From the NCBI GenBank assembly GCA_030123525.1, contig CP126125.1, forward strand, positions 2,356,001 through 2,420,000: a stretch of 64,000 bases of DNA. The letters are read 5' to 3'. The translations under genes and the position numbers were made by a program. The notes below the pieces were generated by a model that was not told the origin of the DNA, searched no databases, and saw only the letters and a list, made by a program, of their open reading frames with translations. The stretch is from ELB16-189 sp018266435 (GTDB lineage: Bacteria; Bacteroidota; Bacteroidia; Cytophagales; Cyclobacteriaceae). This document shows, one piece after another, positions 26,201 through 33,281 of this stretch; within the stretch, counting starts at the first letter, position 1; the number at the start of each line of letters is the position of its first letter.

Positions 26201-27850
26201 AAAGAGTGGCTCTTTGATCAAGCCGAGTTTGTCAATTAAGGCAGAATCGAGATTGGCCTTTACCTGAATTAATTCTTTTCCTTTTCTAAAGTCGATGAAG
26301 GCGTTAGCACTGAATTGCAGGTTGGGATCATCAATGGCTACATCACCATTGAACAACTGGCGGGCAAACCGTGCATTGGTGGTGATGTTGGTGTAGTTAT
26401 AGTTTCTGAAACCAAACGAATTTATTTTTCCGGTCAAGACAAAGTCAGAAGTTGAACGCGAGAGTCCTTTGCCATGAATGTGGCCATCCAGCGTTACGTT
26501 TTGGTAGTTGATGGTGTCTTTTAAGTATGCCCCCAAGTTAAAACTAGTCAAGGCCAGGTTTCCGCTAAATTCAGAAAGTTCTTCGTTGCCTTTTTTAATT
26601 TTCAGGTTTACATCGGTGGTGATGCTGCCCAGTTGGGTGAGCAGGTTTCCTTTGGCTACAAAGTCGTTAACAAACCCGGTGAAGTCTGCGTTGGCACGGG
26701 TGTGGCCAAACGGCTTCAGTGCTTTATAAGTACTTTCACTCAATAAAAACTCGATATCAGGTTGTTCTATTTTTCCGTCTTTGATGTGCAGGTCAATGAA
26801 TGTTTCATTAATGTTGGGCAAGCCGTCCATAACCAGGGTACCATGCACCTTGGTTCGGCCCATGGCAATAGTCATGGGTTTGAAAGCAAAGCGTGATACT
26901 TTACCGCTCGCAGCACCGGAGAGTGAAACAGACTGAGGCAACAGGGGTAATCCATAGGTAAACAAAAATAAATCGTGTGGATCGAGAACGGTGTTTTTTA
27001 GTTTGGCGAGGATATTCACTTTGTCATTAAAATCACTCAGGTCATCCTGGCTGTGGTAGGTGAAAATAACGGTGTCGGCTATGGTGCTCTTGCCTGCTTT
27101 CAGGTTGATGTTCAGAAACTCCATGGAGCTTTGCGAGATGCGAAAATAGGTGCTCAGTTCGTGAATGGTAAATTTCGTTTGCCGGTCTTGTGCCCGCAGC
27201 GAGTTTACATTGAATTGAATGGTGTCGCCAATGACTTGAAAGGCATTAATATTTCCGTTGTCCAGGTCTAAGTGAAAATGCCGGTAGTCAAACCCGTTTT
27301 GGATAGAGTCGCTGCCCGCTTCGTTGTAAATAAACTGTGAGTTGTCAAGCCCGATCTCGCCAATGTTTAATTTGGCAGAGCTTGATCCGCCACCACCCGA
27401 AGAATATTTTTCATTGATTTTTTTGATGAACAAGTTAATGTTAAGATTTTTTGATGTGTCGCTTTCGGCTATACTTTTTAAGTTAACTTCAGCATGGTTG
27501 ATGTCTACCGCATCAATGTTTACGTTTCCGTTTTTCATCAGGCTGAGTAATTCAAAATTGACGGCCAGTTTGCCTACTGAGATCATGGTATTTTTTTCAG
27601 GGTCGGTGATCTTTACATTTTTCAGATCCAGCCGGTCATACCACTTCAGTTCCATGCTTTCAACGGTGGTAGGAAACCCCACCACACCCGAAAATCCTGC
27701 CAGGTAACGGTGCATCAGGTAGGTTTGCACTTGCGGAAATTGCAGCATCAAAAACGACAGCGTGGCAAAGGCAATGACAATAAAAAGGGTGTACAAGATA
27801 ATTTTCTTGCACCAATAAAAGATCTGATTTTTAATAACTTGCAACCGCAT
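23279..27850 (-). CDS. tamB: Translocation/assembly module TamB
   Basis: 1523 residues, in the family range. One N-terminal membrane anchor (about 17-37) is followed by a very long beta-rich AsmA/TamB bridge domain and the C-terminal DUF490 region (SNQLSYWLTQVDQ, LRLSYSFLNGRLRVTRDG). TamB spans the periplasm and, with an Omp85 partner, helps outer-membrane protein and lipid assembly. The partner may be the barrel protein at 8101 or one elsewhere. Its start codon overlaps that of tsaD on the other strand. Confidence 0.92.
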   Translation of the reverse strand: MRLQVIKNQIFYWCKKIILYTLFIVIAFATLSFLMLQFPQVQTYLMHRYLAGFSGVVGFPTTVESMELKWYDRLDLKNVKITDPEKNTMISVGKLAVNFELLSLMKNGNVNIDAVDINHAEVNLKSIAESDTSKNLNINLFIKKINEKYSSGGGGSSSAKLNIGEIGLDNSQFIYNEAGSDSIQNGFDYRHFHLDLDNGNINAFQVIGDTIQFNVNSLRAQDRQTKFTIHELSTYFRISQSSMEFLNINLKAGKSTIADTVIFTYHSQDDLSDFNDKVNILAKLKNTVLDPHDLFLFTYGLPLLPQSVSLSGAASGKVSRFAFKPMTIAMGRTKVHGTLVMDGLPNINETFIDLHIKDGKIEQPDIEFLLSESTYKALKPFGHTRANADFTGFVNDFVAKGNLLTQLGSITTDVNLKIKKGNEELSEFSGNLALTSFNLGAYLKDTINYQNVTLDGHIHGKGLSRSTSDFVLTGKINSFGFRNYNYTNITTNARFARQLFNGDVAIDDPNLQFSANAFIDFRKGKELIQVKANLDSALIDKLGLIKEPLFVQSYFDVNTSGLNLDSLQGKIFLKHTLIHYQTKKLKLDSVDLTSERTGQLRQLKLRSSIADISLVGNYRYPTLIADIKKLGLDFYSKFNHNKEFTPDQSIHTPIKPYEANLNVLVHTISPLAQLADINISLSPETVFKGHYSQGQRSSISITGKIDTLIYNKKIFSGNDWAVSGYRHNDSTDMHAQVKITSASQTASSSFKTKNLLASVAWNANLINMGLNVEQEGNNNQLQLKSLVELMQDSLRLKILPSTLQIFNEAWTFAPENYAMIKGKEWHIHRMGISHAGESVSLNGSVSEDPNAALTLSINQLDIDIINSLVQEKVSGLVQGEVQARDLYHDPFLQSKVFVQNLMVQDFLVGNVTGINQWDRERQLFNVNFYLDRDSKRAVDIEGNYDPKDESPLQLKAKLEGANVKTIEPFMRGIFSDMNGTLTGNYSITGTFSEPKINGEGKIESGSLVIDYLKTKYTFSGMLDFTPREITFKKFSLTDELNSKGKLDGFISHRNFNDMRLNLSASFDKFQVMNTSAKDNSLFYGQAYATGNLKMEGPINNLNISATAKSTKGTRVFIPLNGSADNTATKKEFISFANFSDTLKVEKNKHKPRTKTESTGITMDLNLDITPDAYSEIIFDIRSGDIIRGYGNGNLKLQFDTKGEFSMYGDYTFDHGNYNFTLYDIINKEFVINKGSKISWAGDPYTAVLTINAGYRQLVSFSPIISNQDPNIVNSPQMRRKYPCEVQLKLDGPMMSPQINFDIVATDLPNSVPISTATSQNYATISLNNEFKAFKAQLNEQELKKQVFSLIMLRRFSPQDAFATLGGSGLYNSVSELLSNQLSYWLTQVDQNLEVNFDLGNFDQEAFNTFQLRLSYSFLNGRLRVTRDGAFNNQYNRSDVSNMLGDWTVDYLLTPDGTLKIKMFNRTNVNQLTSSFGGQTIISTGFSLMSTKSFNSWKELLNIAHQRRRKEVEEQIKKENDGTK

Positions 27851-28868
27851 GGTTCAGCTTCCTACTATTCTTGCCATAGAGTCATCGTGCGATGAAACGT
27901 CTGCTTCGGTAATTCGTTCAGGCAAGGTACTCAATAATGTTGTTGCTTCACAGGCTGTGCACCAAAAATACGGTGGGGTAGTGCCAGAGTTAGCATCACG
28001 AGCGCACCAAAAAAATATTGTGTACGTGGTAAACGAAGCCATGCAGCAGGCCGGTATAAAAAATAAAGAGCTAAATGCCATTGCCTTTACACGTGGGCCG
28101 GGCCTGATGGGTTCGCTGCTGGTAGGCGTTTCGTTTGCCAAAGGCATGGCACTGGCACTTGATCTGCCAATGATTGAAGTGAACCACATGGAAGCGCATG
28201 TGCTGGCTCATTTCATTGATGAACCACGACCGGAATTTCCTTTTTTGTGTTTGACGGTGAGCGGTGGACACACGCAAATTGTGTTGGTGAAAAATTTTTT
28301 AGAAATGGAAGTGATGGGTCAAACACAAGACGATGCCGTGGGTGAGGCATTTGACAAAGCCGCCAAGATGATGGGCTTACCTTATCCGGGAGGACCATTG
28401 ATTGACAAGTATGCGAAGTTGGGAAACGCAAACGCTTATAAATTTTCGCAAACTTCAATGCCGAATTTGGATTTTTCTTTTAGTGGAATTAAGACAGCGT
28501 TTCTTTATTTCTTGCGCGACAAGAAAAAGGAAGATGAAAATTTTGTTGAGAAAAACCTGAATGATATCTGCGCGAGTTTACAAAAGCATCTTATAGGCAT
28601 GTTGCTACAAAAATTAAAATTAGCATCACAACAAACGGGTACTAAACAAATTGCCATTGCCGGTGGTGTTGCTGCCAACTCAGGTTTGAGAAATACATTG
28701 AGTGAATTAGCAAAAGAATTGAATTGGAAAGTTTTTATTCCCGAATTTCAATACTGCACCGACAATGCCGCCATGATTGCCATGGCCGCGCATTATAAGT
28801 TTTTAGCAGGAAAATTCTGTGCGATGGATGTTGCTCCGATTCCGAATTTAGGAGTGGGTGATATTTGA
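27849..28868 (+). CDS. tsaD: tRNA N6-adenosine threonylcarbamoyltransferase TsaD
   Basis: 339 residues, standard length. It transfers threonylcarbamoyl to A37 of ANN-decoding tRNAs together with TsaB and TsaE. Sequence marks are AIESSCDETSASVI at the N-terminus, the metal-binding HMEAH (His113, His117), SGGHTQI, FDKAAKMMGLPYPGG, and the C-terminal CTDNAAMIA with the metal Asp. The gene is divergent from tamB with no intergenic space. Confidence 0.97.
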   Translation: MVQLPTILAIESSCDETSASVIRSGKVLNNVVASQAVHQKYGGVVPELASRAHQKNIVYVVNEAMQQAGIKNKELNAIAFTRGPGLMGSLLVGVSFAKGMALALDLPMIEVNHMEAHVLAHFIDEPRPEFPFLCLTVSGGHTQIVLVKNFLEMEVMGQTQDDAVGEAFDKAAKMMGLPYPGGPLIDKYAKLGNANAYKFSQTSMPNLDFSFSGIKTAFLYFLRDKKKEDENFVEKNLNDICASLQKHLIGMLLQKLKLASQQTGTKQIAIAGGVAANSGLRNTLSELAKELNWKVFIPEFQYCTDNAAMIAMAAHYKFLAGKFCAMDVAPIPNLGVGDI

Positions 28869-28916
28869 TACTAGTTCTTGTTTCAGATTGAAAAAGGACA
28901 AGGCATTTGGAATCAT

Positions 28917-29807
28917 TTAGTATCTAAATCTCTCCGCCACCACCAACTCTTTACTTCCCTGTTTGTATTCATAAAATCCGCTTCCTGATTTCACACCTTT
29001 ATGCCCGGCTTGCACCATGTTTACTAACAATGGACAAGGGGCATATTTTGGGTTGCCAAATCCGTCATGCAAAACTCTGAGAATAGAAAGGCAAACATCA
29101 AGCCCAATGAAGTCGGCCAATTGAAGCGGACCCATCGGGTGTGCCATGCCAAGTTTCATCACCGTGTCAATTTCATAAACGCCAGCTACACCTTCGTATA
29201 ATGAATATATGGCTTCATTAATCATTGGCATCAAAATTCTGTTGGCAATGAAGCCGGGATAATCATTTACTTCTACCGGAATTTTTTCAAGTTTCTTTGA
29301 AAGTTCCATCACAGCTTTTGTAGTGTCATGGCTGGTGGCATAGCCCCGGATCACCTCAACCAGCTTCATCACCGGCACAGGGTTCATAAAGTGCATGCCA
29401 ATCACTTTTTCAGGTCGTTTTGTTGCTGATGCAATTTTAGTAATGGAAATGGAAGAAGTATTGCTCGCTAATATTGCCGATGGTTTCGCGCCTTCGTCAA
29501 TATCTTTAAAAATCCTCAGTTTTAAGTCAACATTTTCAGTGGCGGCTTCTACGATCAAATCTGCCTGGCTGATTCCGTCTTTTATGGAAGTGAAGGTATT
29601 GATGTGCGAAAGTGCTTGCTGCTTTACTTCAGCGGTAAAGGCTCCTTTCTCCACTTGACGTGATAAATTTTTTTCGATCGTTGCAAGTGCTTTTTTCAAA
29701 GCGTCTTCCGAAATATCAATCAAAGAAACTTTGTAACCATATTGAGCAAATACGTGGGCGATGCCGTTGCCCATCGTGCCCGAGCCAATCACAGCGATGT
29801 TGTTCAT
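28917..29807 (-). CDS. 3-hydroxyacyl-CoA (3-hydroxybutyryl-CoA) dehydrogenase
   Basis: 296 residues, the size of the single-function enzyme. The N-terminal NAD domain has GSGTMGNGIA (7-16) and Asp31 at the end of the second strand. The catalytic His is in GMHFMNPVPVMKLVE, with the Glu/Asn partners, and a C-terminal dimerisation domain follows (PMGPLQLADFIGLDV). It oxidises (S)-3-hydroxybutyryl-CoA in butanoate or fatty-acid metabolism. A divergent gene lies 38 bases upstream, and the minus-strand -7 element at 29827-29834 probably drives this gene. Confidence 0.94.
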   Translation of the reverse strand: MNNIAVIGSGTMGNGIAHVFAQYGYKVSLIDISEDALKKALATIEKNLSRQVEKGAFTAEVKQQALSHINTFTSIKDGISQADLIVEAATENVDLKLRIFKDIDEGAKPSAILASNTSSISITKIASATKRPEKVIGMHFMNPVPVMKLVEVIRGYATSHDTTKAVMELSKKLEKIPVEVNDYPGFIANRILMPMINEAIYSLYEGVAGVYEIDTVMKLGMAHPMGPLQLADFIGLDVCLSILRVLHDGFGNPKYAPCPLLVNMVQAGHKGVKSGSGFYEYKQGSKELVVAERFRY

Positions 29808-29814
29808 AATATGT

Positions 29815-29834
29815 TATTTTTGACGGCAAAGATA
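29815..29834. promoter_or_regulatory. Two back-to-back TAnnTTTG -7 elements in a 38-bp divergent region
   Basis: The plus strand has TATTTTTG at 29815-29822, serving the gene at 29846. The minus strand has TATCTTTG at 29834-29827, serving the dehydrogenase starting at 29807. The two boxes are 4 bases apart, so RNA polymerase probably cannot occupy both at once (inference). Confidence 0.5.
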
Positions 29835-29845
29835 AAAAGTTAGCC

Positions 29846-30277
29846 ATGCCTGAAAAATCCAGGATTAAGAATTGGTTAACCCGATATCTTATGCCGTTTA
29901 AGGTTTTTGTTTGGTCTCTGCCGATTGCCTTTTCGTTGGTCTTATTCTACCGCGTTTACCGTGATGGTTTTCGTGCCACCATTTGGCCTTTGGCATGGGT
30001 CTTTTTATTATATCGGGCTTATCTGATCAATAAAAAATTGTATCATGTTGAATTTGATGAAGATTTTCTTTATGTGGTTAGAAGAGATGCAGATTTCTTG
30101 GTTCCCTTGGAAAATATCAAGGATATCAGTCTGATTTCAATGTTGGGTCACTGGGAAATTATTTTTTATAACGCTGAACAACTCGGGGACAAAAATTTAT
30201 TTCAAGCCTTCGCTTTTATATCCGTTCAATTCAAAAACAAAAGACGTATTAGTGAATGTTTTGTGGGCGAATATTGA
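29846..30277 (+). CDS. Hypothetical membrane protein with PH-like C-terminal region
   Basis: 143 residues. Two membrane helices (about 19-36 and 44-61) precede a short beta-rich segment (YHVEFDEDFLYVVRRDADFLVPLENIKDI) that looks like a bacterial PH-type fold; this is a resemblance only. No close family is recognised. The gene has a plausible -7 element 24 bases upstream and runs convergently toward the lipoprotein gene at 30330. Confidence 0.6.
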   Translation: MPEKSRIKNWLTRYLMPFKVFVWSLPIAFSLVLFYRVYRDGFRATIWPLAWVFLLYRAYLINKKLYHVEFDEDFLYVVRRDADFLVPLENIKDISLISMLGHWEIIFYNAEQLGDKNLFQAFAFISVQFKNKRRISECFVGEY

Positions 30278-30329
30278 AAAAGCAAAACATAAGAAACAGG
30301 ATTTTAAGAGAAATGCGCTGAGGAGTTAA

Positions 30330-30686
30330 TCACTCAATCTCCACTTCTTTTGCCAGGTTAGTGGCATTAAACCGGATCGTCAGTTTTCGGGCGTTGCTAT
30401 TTGCCGGGTTGCATTTGGCCGAAGGCTCAAGAAAGTAATGGTAAAATTTCTGGTTGCGCTTCCATAATTCATTTTGGTCGGGGCGGCCAAGTAGTTTTAG
30501 TACATCATCTTCTGATAATCTTTTTATTTTTTCCAGTTGCTGTTTCAGCGGCTCGAGCATGGCAAGCCGCTCGCCCTGGCACCCGTTTCGGTCCTGGCGC
30601 CACCGGCTCAGATCCATATTGTCAAATACAGGCAAGGGTTTGCCGCAGCCTGTCAGTAAAATCAGAAATAGAAAAATTTTTTTCAT
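30330..30686 (-). CDS. Small putative lipoprotein
   Basis: 118 residues with a short signal and lipobox LLTGC (Cys14). The mature part has a helical KRLSEDDVLKLLGRPDQ segment followed by beta strands, a layout like SmpA/OmlA-type small outer-membrane lipoproteins. Function is not known. It is divergent from the gene at 30734 with a 47-base gap. Confidence 0.68.
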   Translation of the reverse strand: MKKIFLFLILLTGCGKPLPVFDNMDLSRWRQDRNGCQGERLAMLEPLKQQLEKIKRLSEDDVLKLLGRPDQNELWKRNQKFYHYFLEPSAKCNPANSNARKLTIRFNATNLAKEVEIE

Positions 30687-30733
30687 CGTCTTTTCGCAAA
30701 ATTAAAATTACTTTGCAGCTTCAATACTATAGT

Positions 30734-31183
30734 ATGTGGTTAAAAATTTTTAAAGTGATGTGGGTTGTTTCGCTGGCCGCCTTATTGGCTACGTTTTTTT
30801 ATGTGTATGCCTCCCTTCCCCAAGACGTGGTGGTGAGCGAGCGAAATGAGGTAATTAAATTTTCGCGCGAGGCATTATTTTACATGACATTGGCGGTCAT
30901 TGCCCTGGCTAACGCTTCGGTATTTGCGGTTACACGCATCTTTCCTCGCGGGGCACATGAGTTTAAAACCTGGTTTTATGGACTGATTATGTTAGCCAAT
31001 GTGTTTTTTATTGTGTCGCTGGACTTCATTAGTTTGTACAATAGTGCAGAAAAATTCGACTATTCGTCCATTGGATTTATTATTTATGGCAGCATTGCAC
31101 TGCTGGCTGGCTGGGCTGTTGGCTGGCCGGTTTACCAATTATCTAAACGCTTTTTAGGAAAAATGGAAGTGCCGCAAAATTGA
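30734..31183 (+). CDS. Hypothetical four-helix membrane protein
   Basis: 149 residues from the ATG at 30734. A longer in-frame reading exists back to 30401 but would run across the lipoprotein gene on the other strand and adds no sensible sequence. Four membrane segments lie at about 8-26, 48-69, 84-102 and 112-135. No family recognised. Confidence 0.62.
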   Translation: MWLKIFKVMWVVSLAALLATFFYVYASLPQDVVVSERNEVIKFSREALFYMTLAVIALANASVFAVTRIFPRGAHEFKTWFYGLIMLANVFFIVSLDFISLYNSAEKFDYSSIGFIIYGSIALLAGWAVGWPVYQLSKRFLGKMEVPQN

Positions 31184-31348
31184 CTTCAATTTCTGATAGT
31201 CAACTAATTAATGAATGTTGCTTCGTGAAGATTTGTAAGTACCGACTTCTGAAATGCATTTTTTTTTATTTCCTTTAACTAATAATCGCCTGTTTTCATT
31301 TTTTCAGGTAAGTATTTTTTTTAACTAACTCATTGACCGAAAACAATC

Positions 31349-33235
31349 ATGGCAAAAGATACGATTCAATATGATGAGTCGAGCATTAAGTCGCTCGACT
31401 GGCGCGAACACATTCGCTTGCGCCCCGGTATGTACATTGGCAAACTGGGCGATGGTTCAGCCAAAGACGATGGCATTTATGTGCTGGTGAAGGAAGTGAT
31501 CGACAACTGCATTGACGAACACATGATGGGCTATGGAAAAACCATCGAGGTGAAAATCACCGATCAGAAAGTGGTCGTGCGTGATTATGGTCGCGGTATT
31601 CCGTTGGGGAAAGTGGTGGACGTAGTTTCAAAGATCAATACCGGAGCGAAGTACGATTCAGGTGCATTTCAAAAATCAGTTGGTTTGAACGGTGTAGGTA
31701 CGAAGGCGGTAAACGCACTCTCCAATTATTTTAAGGTACAGGCTTTCCGCGATGGTGCAACTAAACTTGCCGAATTTAAAAAAGGAGTTTTGGTAAATGA
31801 TCCGAAGCAGGGCAAGTCGGATGAGAAAAACGGAACGCTTGTAGAGTTTGAACCAGATAACACCATGTTCAAACATTATCATTTCATTCCTGAATACCTG
31901 GATGACCTGATGTGGAACTACGCATTCTTGAATGCCGGGCTTACGATCAATTACAACGGAAGAAAATTTTATTCGCGGGACGGCTTACTCGATTTATTGA
32001 AGCAGAAAGCCGATGCCGAAGAAATCCGTTACCCAATTATCCATTTCAAAGGCGATGACATTGAGGTAGCACTTACCCATGGCAATCAATACGGTGAAGA
32101 ATATTACTCATTCGTGAATGGTCAGAACACCACGCAAGGCGGAACACACCTGGCGGCTTTTCGCGAAGGCATTGTGCGTGGGGTGCGCGATTTCTTCAAA
32201 AAAGATTTTGATGCGGCCGACATACGTGCCAGTTTGATCGGGGCAATTGCCGTACGGGTGCAAGAGCCTGTGTTTGAATCACAGACAAAAACAAAACTCG
32301 GTTCGCTCAACATGGCTCCTGAAGGAGCCACGGTAAAAAACTATGTAGGCGATTTTGTAGCTAAAGAGCTGGAAATTTACCTCCACAAAAATCCCTCAGT
32401 TGCCGATGCCATGCTCAAACGCATTCTGCAATCGGAGCGCGAACGAAAAGAAATAGCCGGTATCAAAAAACTGGCCAACGAACGGGCTAAGAAAGCTAAC
32501 CTGCACAACCGTAAGCTGCGCGATTGCCGGTTTCATTTTGATGATGAAAAAGGAGAGAAGGGCGGAGAGTCAATGATCTTTATTACTGAAGGAGACTCCG
32601 CGAGCGGATCCATTACTAAATCACGAAGTGTAGAATCGCAAGCCGTATTCAGCTTGCGCGGTAAGCCGCTTAATTGCTACGGGCTTACCAAAAAAGTAGT
32701 GTATGAAAACGAAGAGTTTAATTTGCTTCAACACGCACTAAACATTGAAGATGGATTAGACGGTCTGCGTTACAACAAAGTGGTGGTAGCCACCGATGCC
32801 GATGTAGACGGTATGCACATTCGTTTGCTGTTGATGACGTTTTTTTTGCAGTTTTTTCCTGACTTAGTGAAAGCAGGTCATGTGTATATTTTAGAAACTC
32901 CGCTTTTTCGTGTTCGCAATAAAAAAGAAACGATCTATTGTTACAGCGAAGAAGAGAAGCAGGCCGCAGTTAATAAATTGGGAAGCAAACCTGAAATTAC
33001 CCGCTTCAAAGGTTTAGGCGAAATCTCTCCCGATGAATTCGGAACTTTTATTGGAGAGAACATTCGCCTGCAACCGGTGCTGATCGACAAAGAAAAACAC
33101 CTGATCAAAACGCTGGAGTTTTACATGGGCAAGAACACCCCCGACCGCCAGGAGTTTATAATTGATAACCTGAGGGTAGAACTTGATAAAGTAGAAGCGA
33201 AGGAAGAAGAGTTAGTAACAGAAAACGAGAAGTAG
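31349..33235 (+). CDS. parE: DNA topoisomerase IV subunit B (ParE)
   Basis: 628 residues. The GHKL ATPase part has RPGMYIG, VIDNCIDEH (ATP-Mg Glu/Asn box) and DYGRGIP. The transducer and Toprim regions follow, with EGDSASGS near 413 and DADVDGMHI. The adjacent parC gene and the length favour topoisomerase IV over gyrase. With ParC it decatenates replicated chromosomes by double-strand passage. Upstream lie 165 bases with no recognised promoter. Confidence 0.9.
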   Translation: MAKDTIQYDESSIKSLDWREHIRLRPGMYIGKLGDGSAKDDGIYVLVKEVIDNCIDEHMMGYGKTIEVKITDQKVVVRDYGRGIPLGKVVDVVSKINTGAKYDSGAFQKSVGLNGVGTKAVNALSNYFKVQAFRDGATKLAEFKKGVLVNDPKQGKSDEKNGTLVEFEPDNTMFKHYHFIPEYLDDLMWNYAFLNAGLTINYNGRKFYSRDGLLDLLKQKADAEEIRYPIIHFKGDDIEVALTHGNQYGEEYYSFVNGQNTTQGGTHLAAFREGIVRGVRDFFKKDFDAADIRASLIGAIAVRVQEPVFESQTKTKLGSLNMAPEGATVKNYVGDFVAKELEIYLHKNPSVADAMLKRILQSERERKEIAGIKKLANERAKKANLHNRKLRDCRFHFDDEKGEKGGESMIFITEGDSASGSITKSRSVESQAVFSLRGKPLNCYGLTKKVVYENEEFNLLQHALNIEDGLDGLRYNKVVVATDADVDGMHIRLLLMTFFLQFFPDLVKAGHVYILETPLFRVRNKKETIYCYSEEEKQAAVNKLGSKPEITRFKGLGEISPDEFGTFIGENIRLQPVLIDKEKHLIKTLEFYMGKNTPDRQEFIIDNLRVELDKVEAKEEELVTENEK

Positions 33236-33281
33236 GCAATTGTTAAATTAGAGGTTATAATTAGAAATTTTCAAGCTATAA

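Noticed and set aside
30401..30733. N-terminal extension of the 30734 gene
   Set aside because: It runs antisense through the lipoprotein gene and adds no plausible protein sequence.
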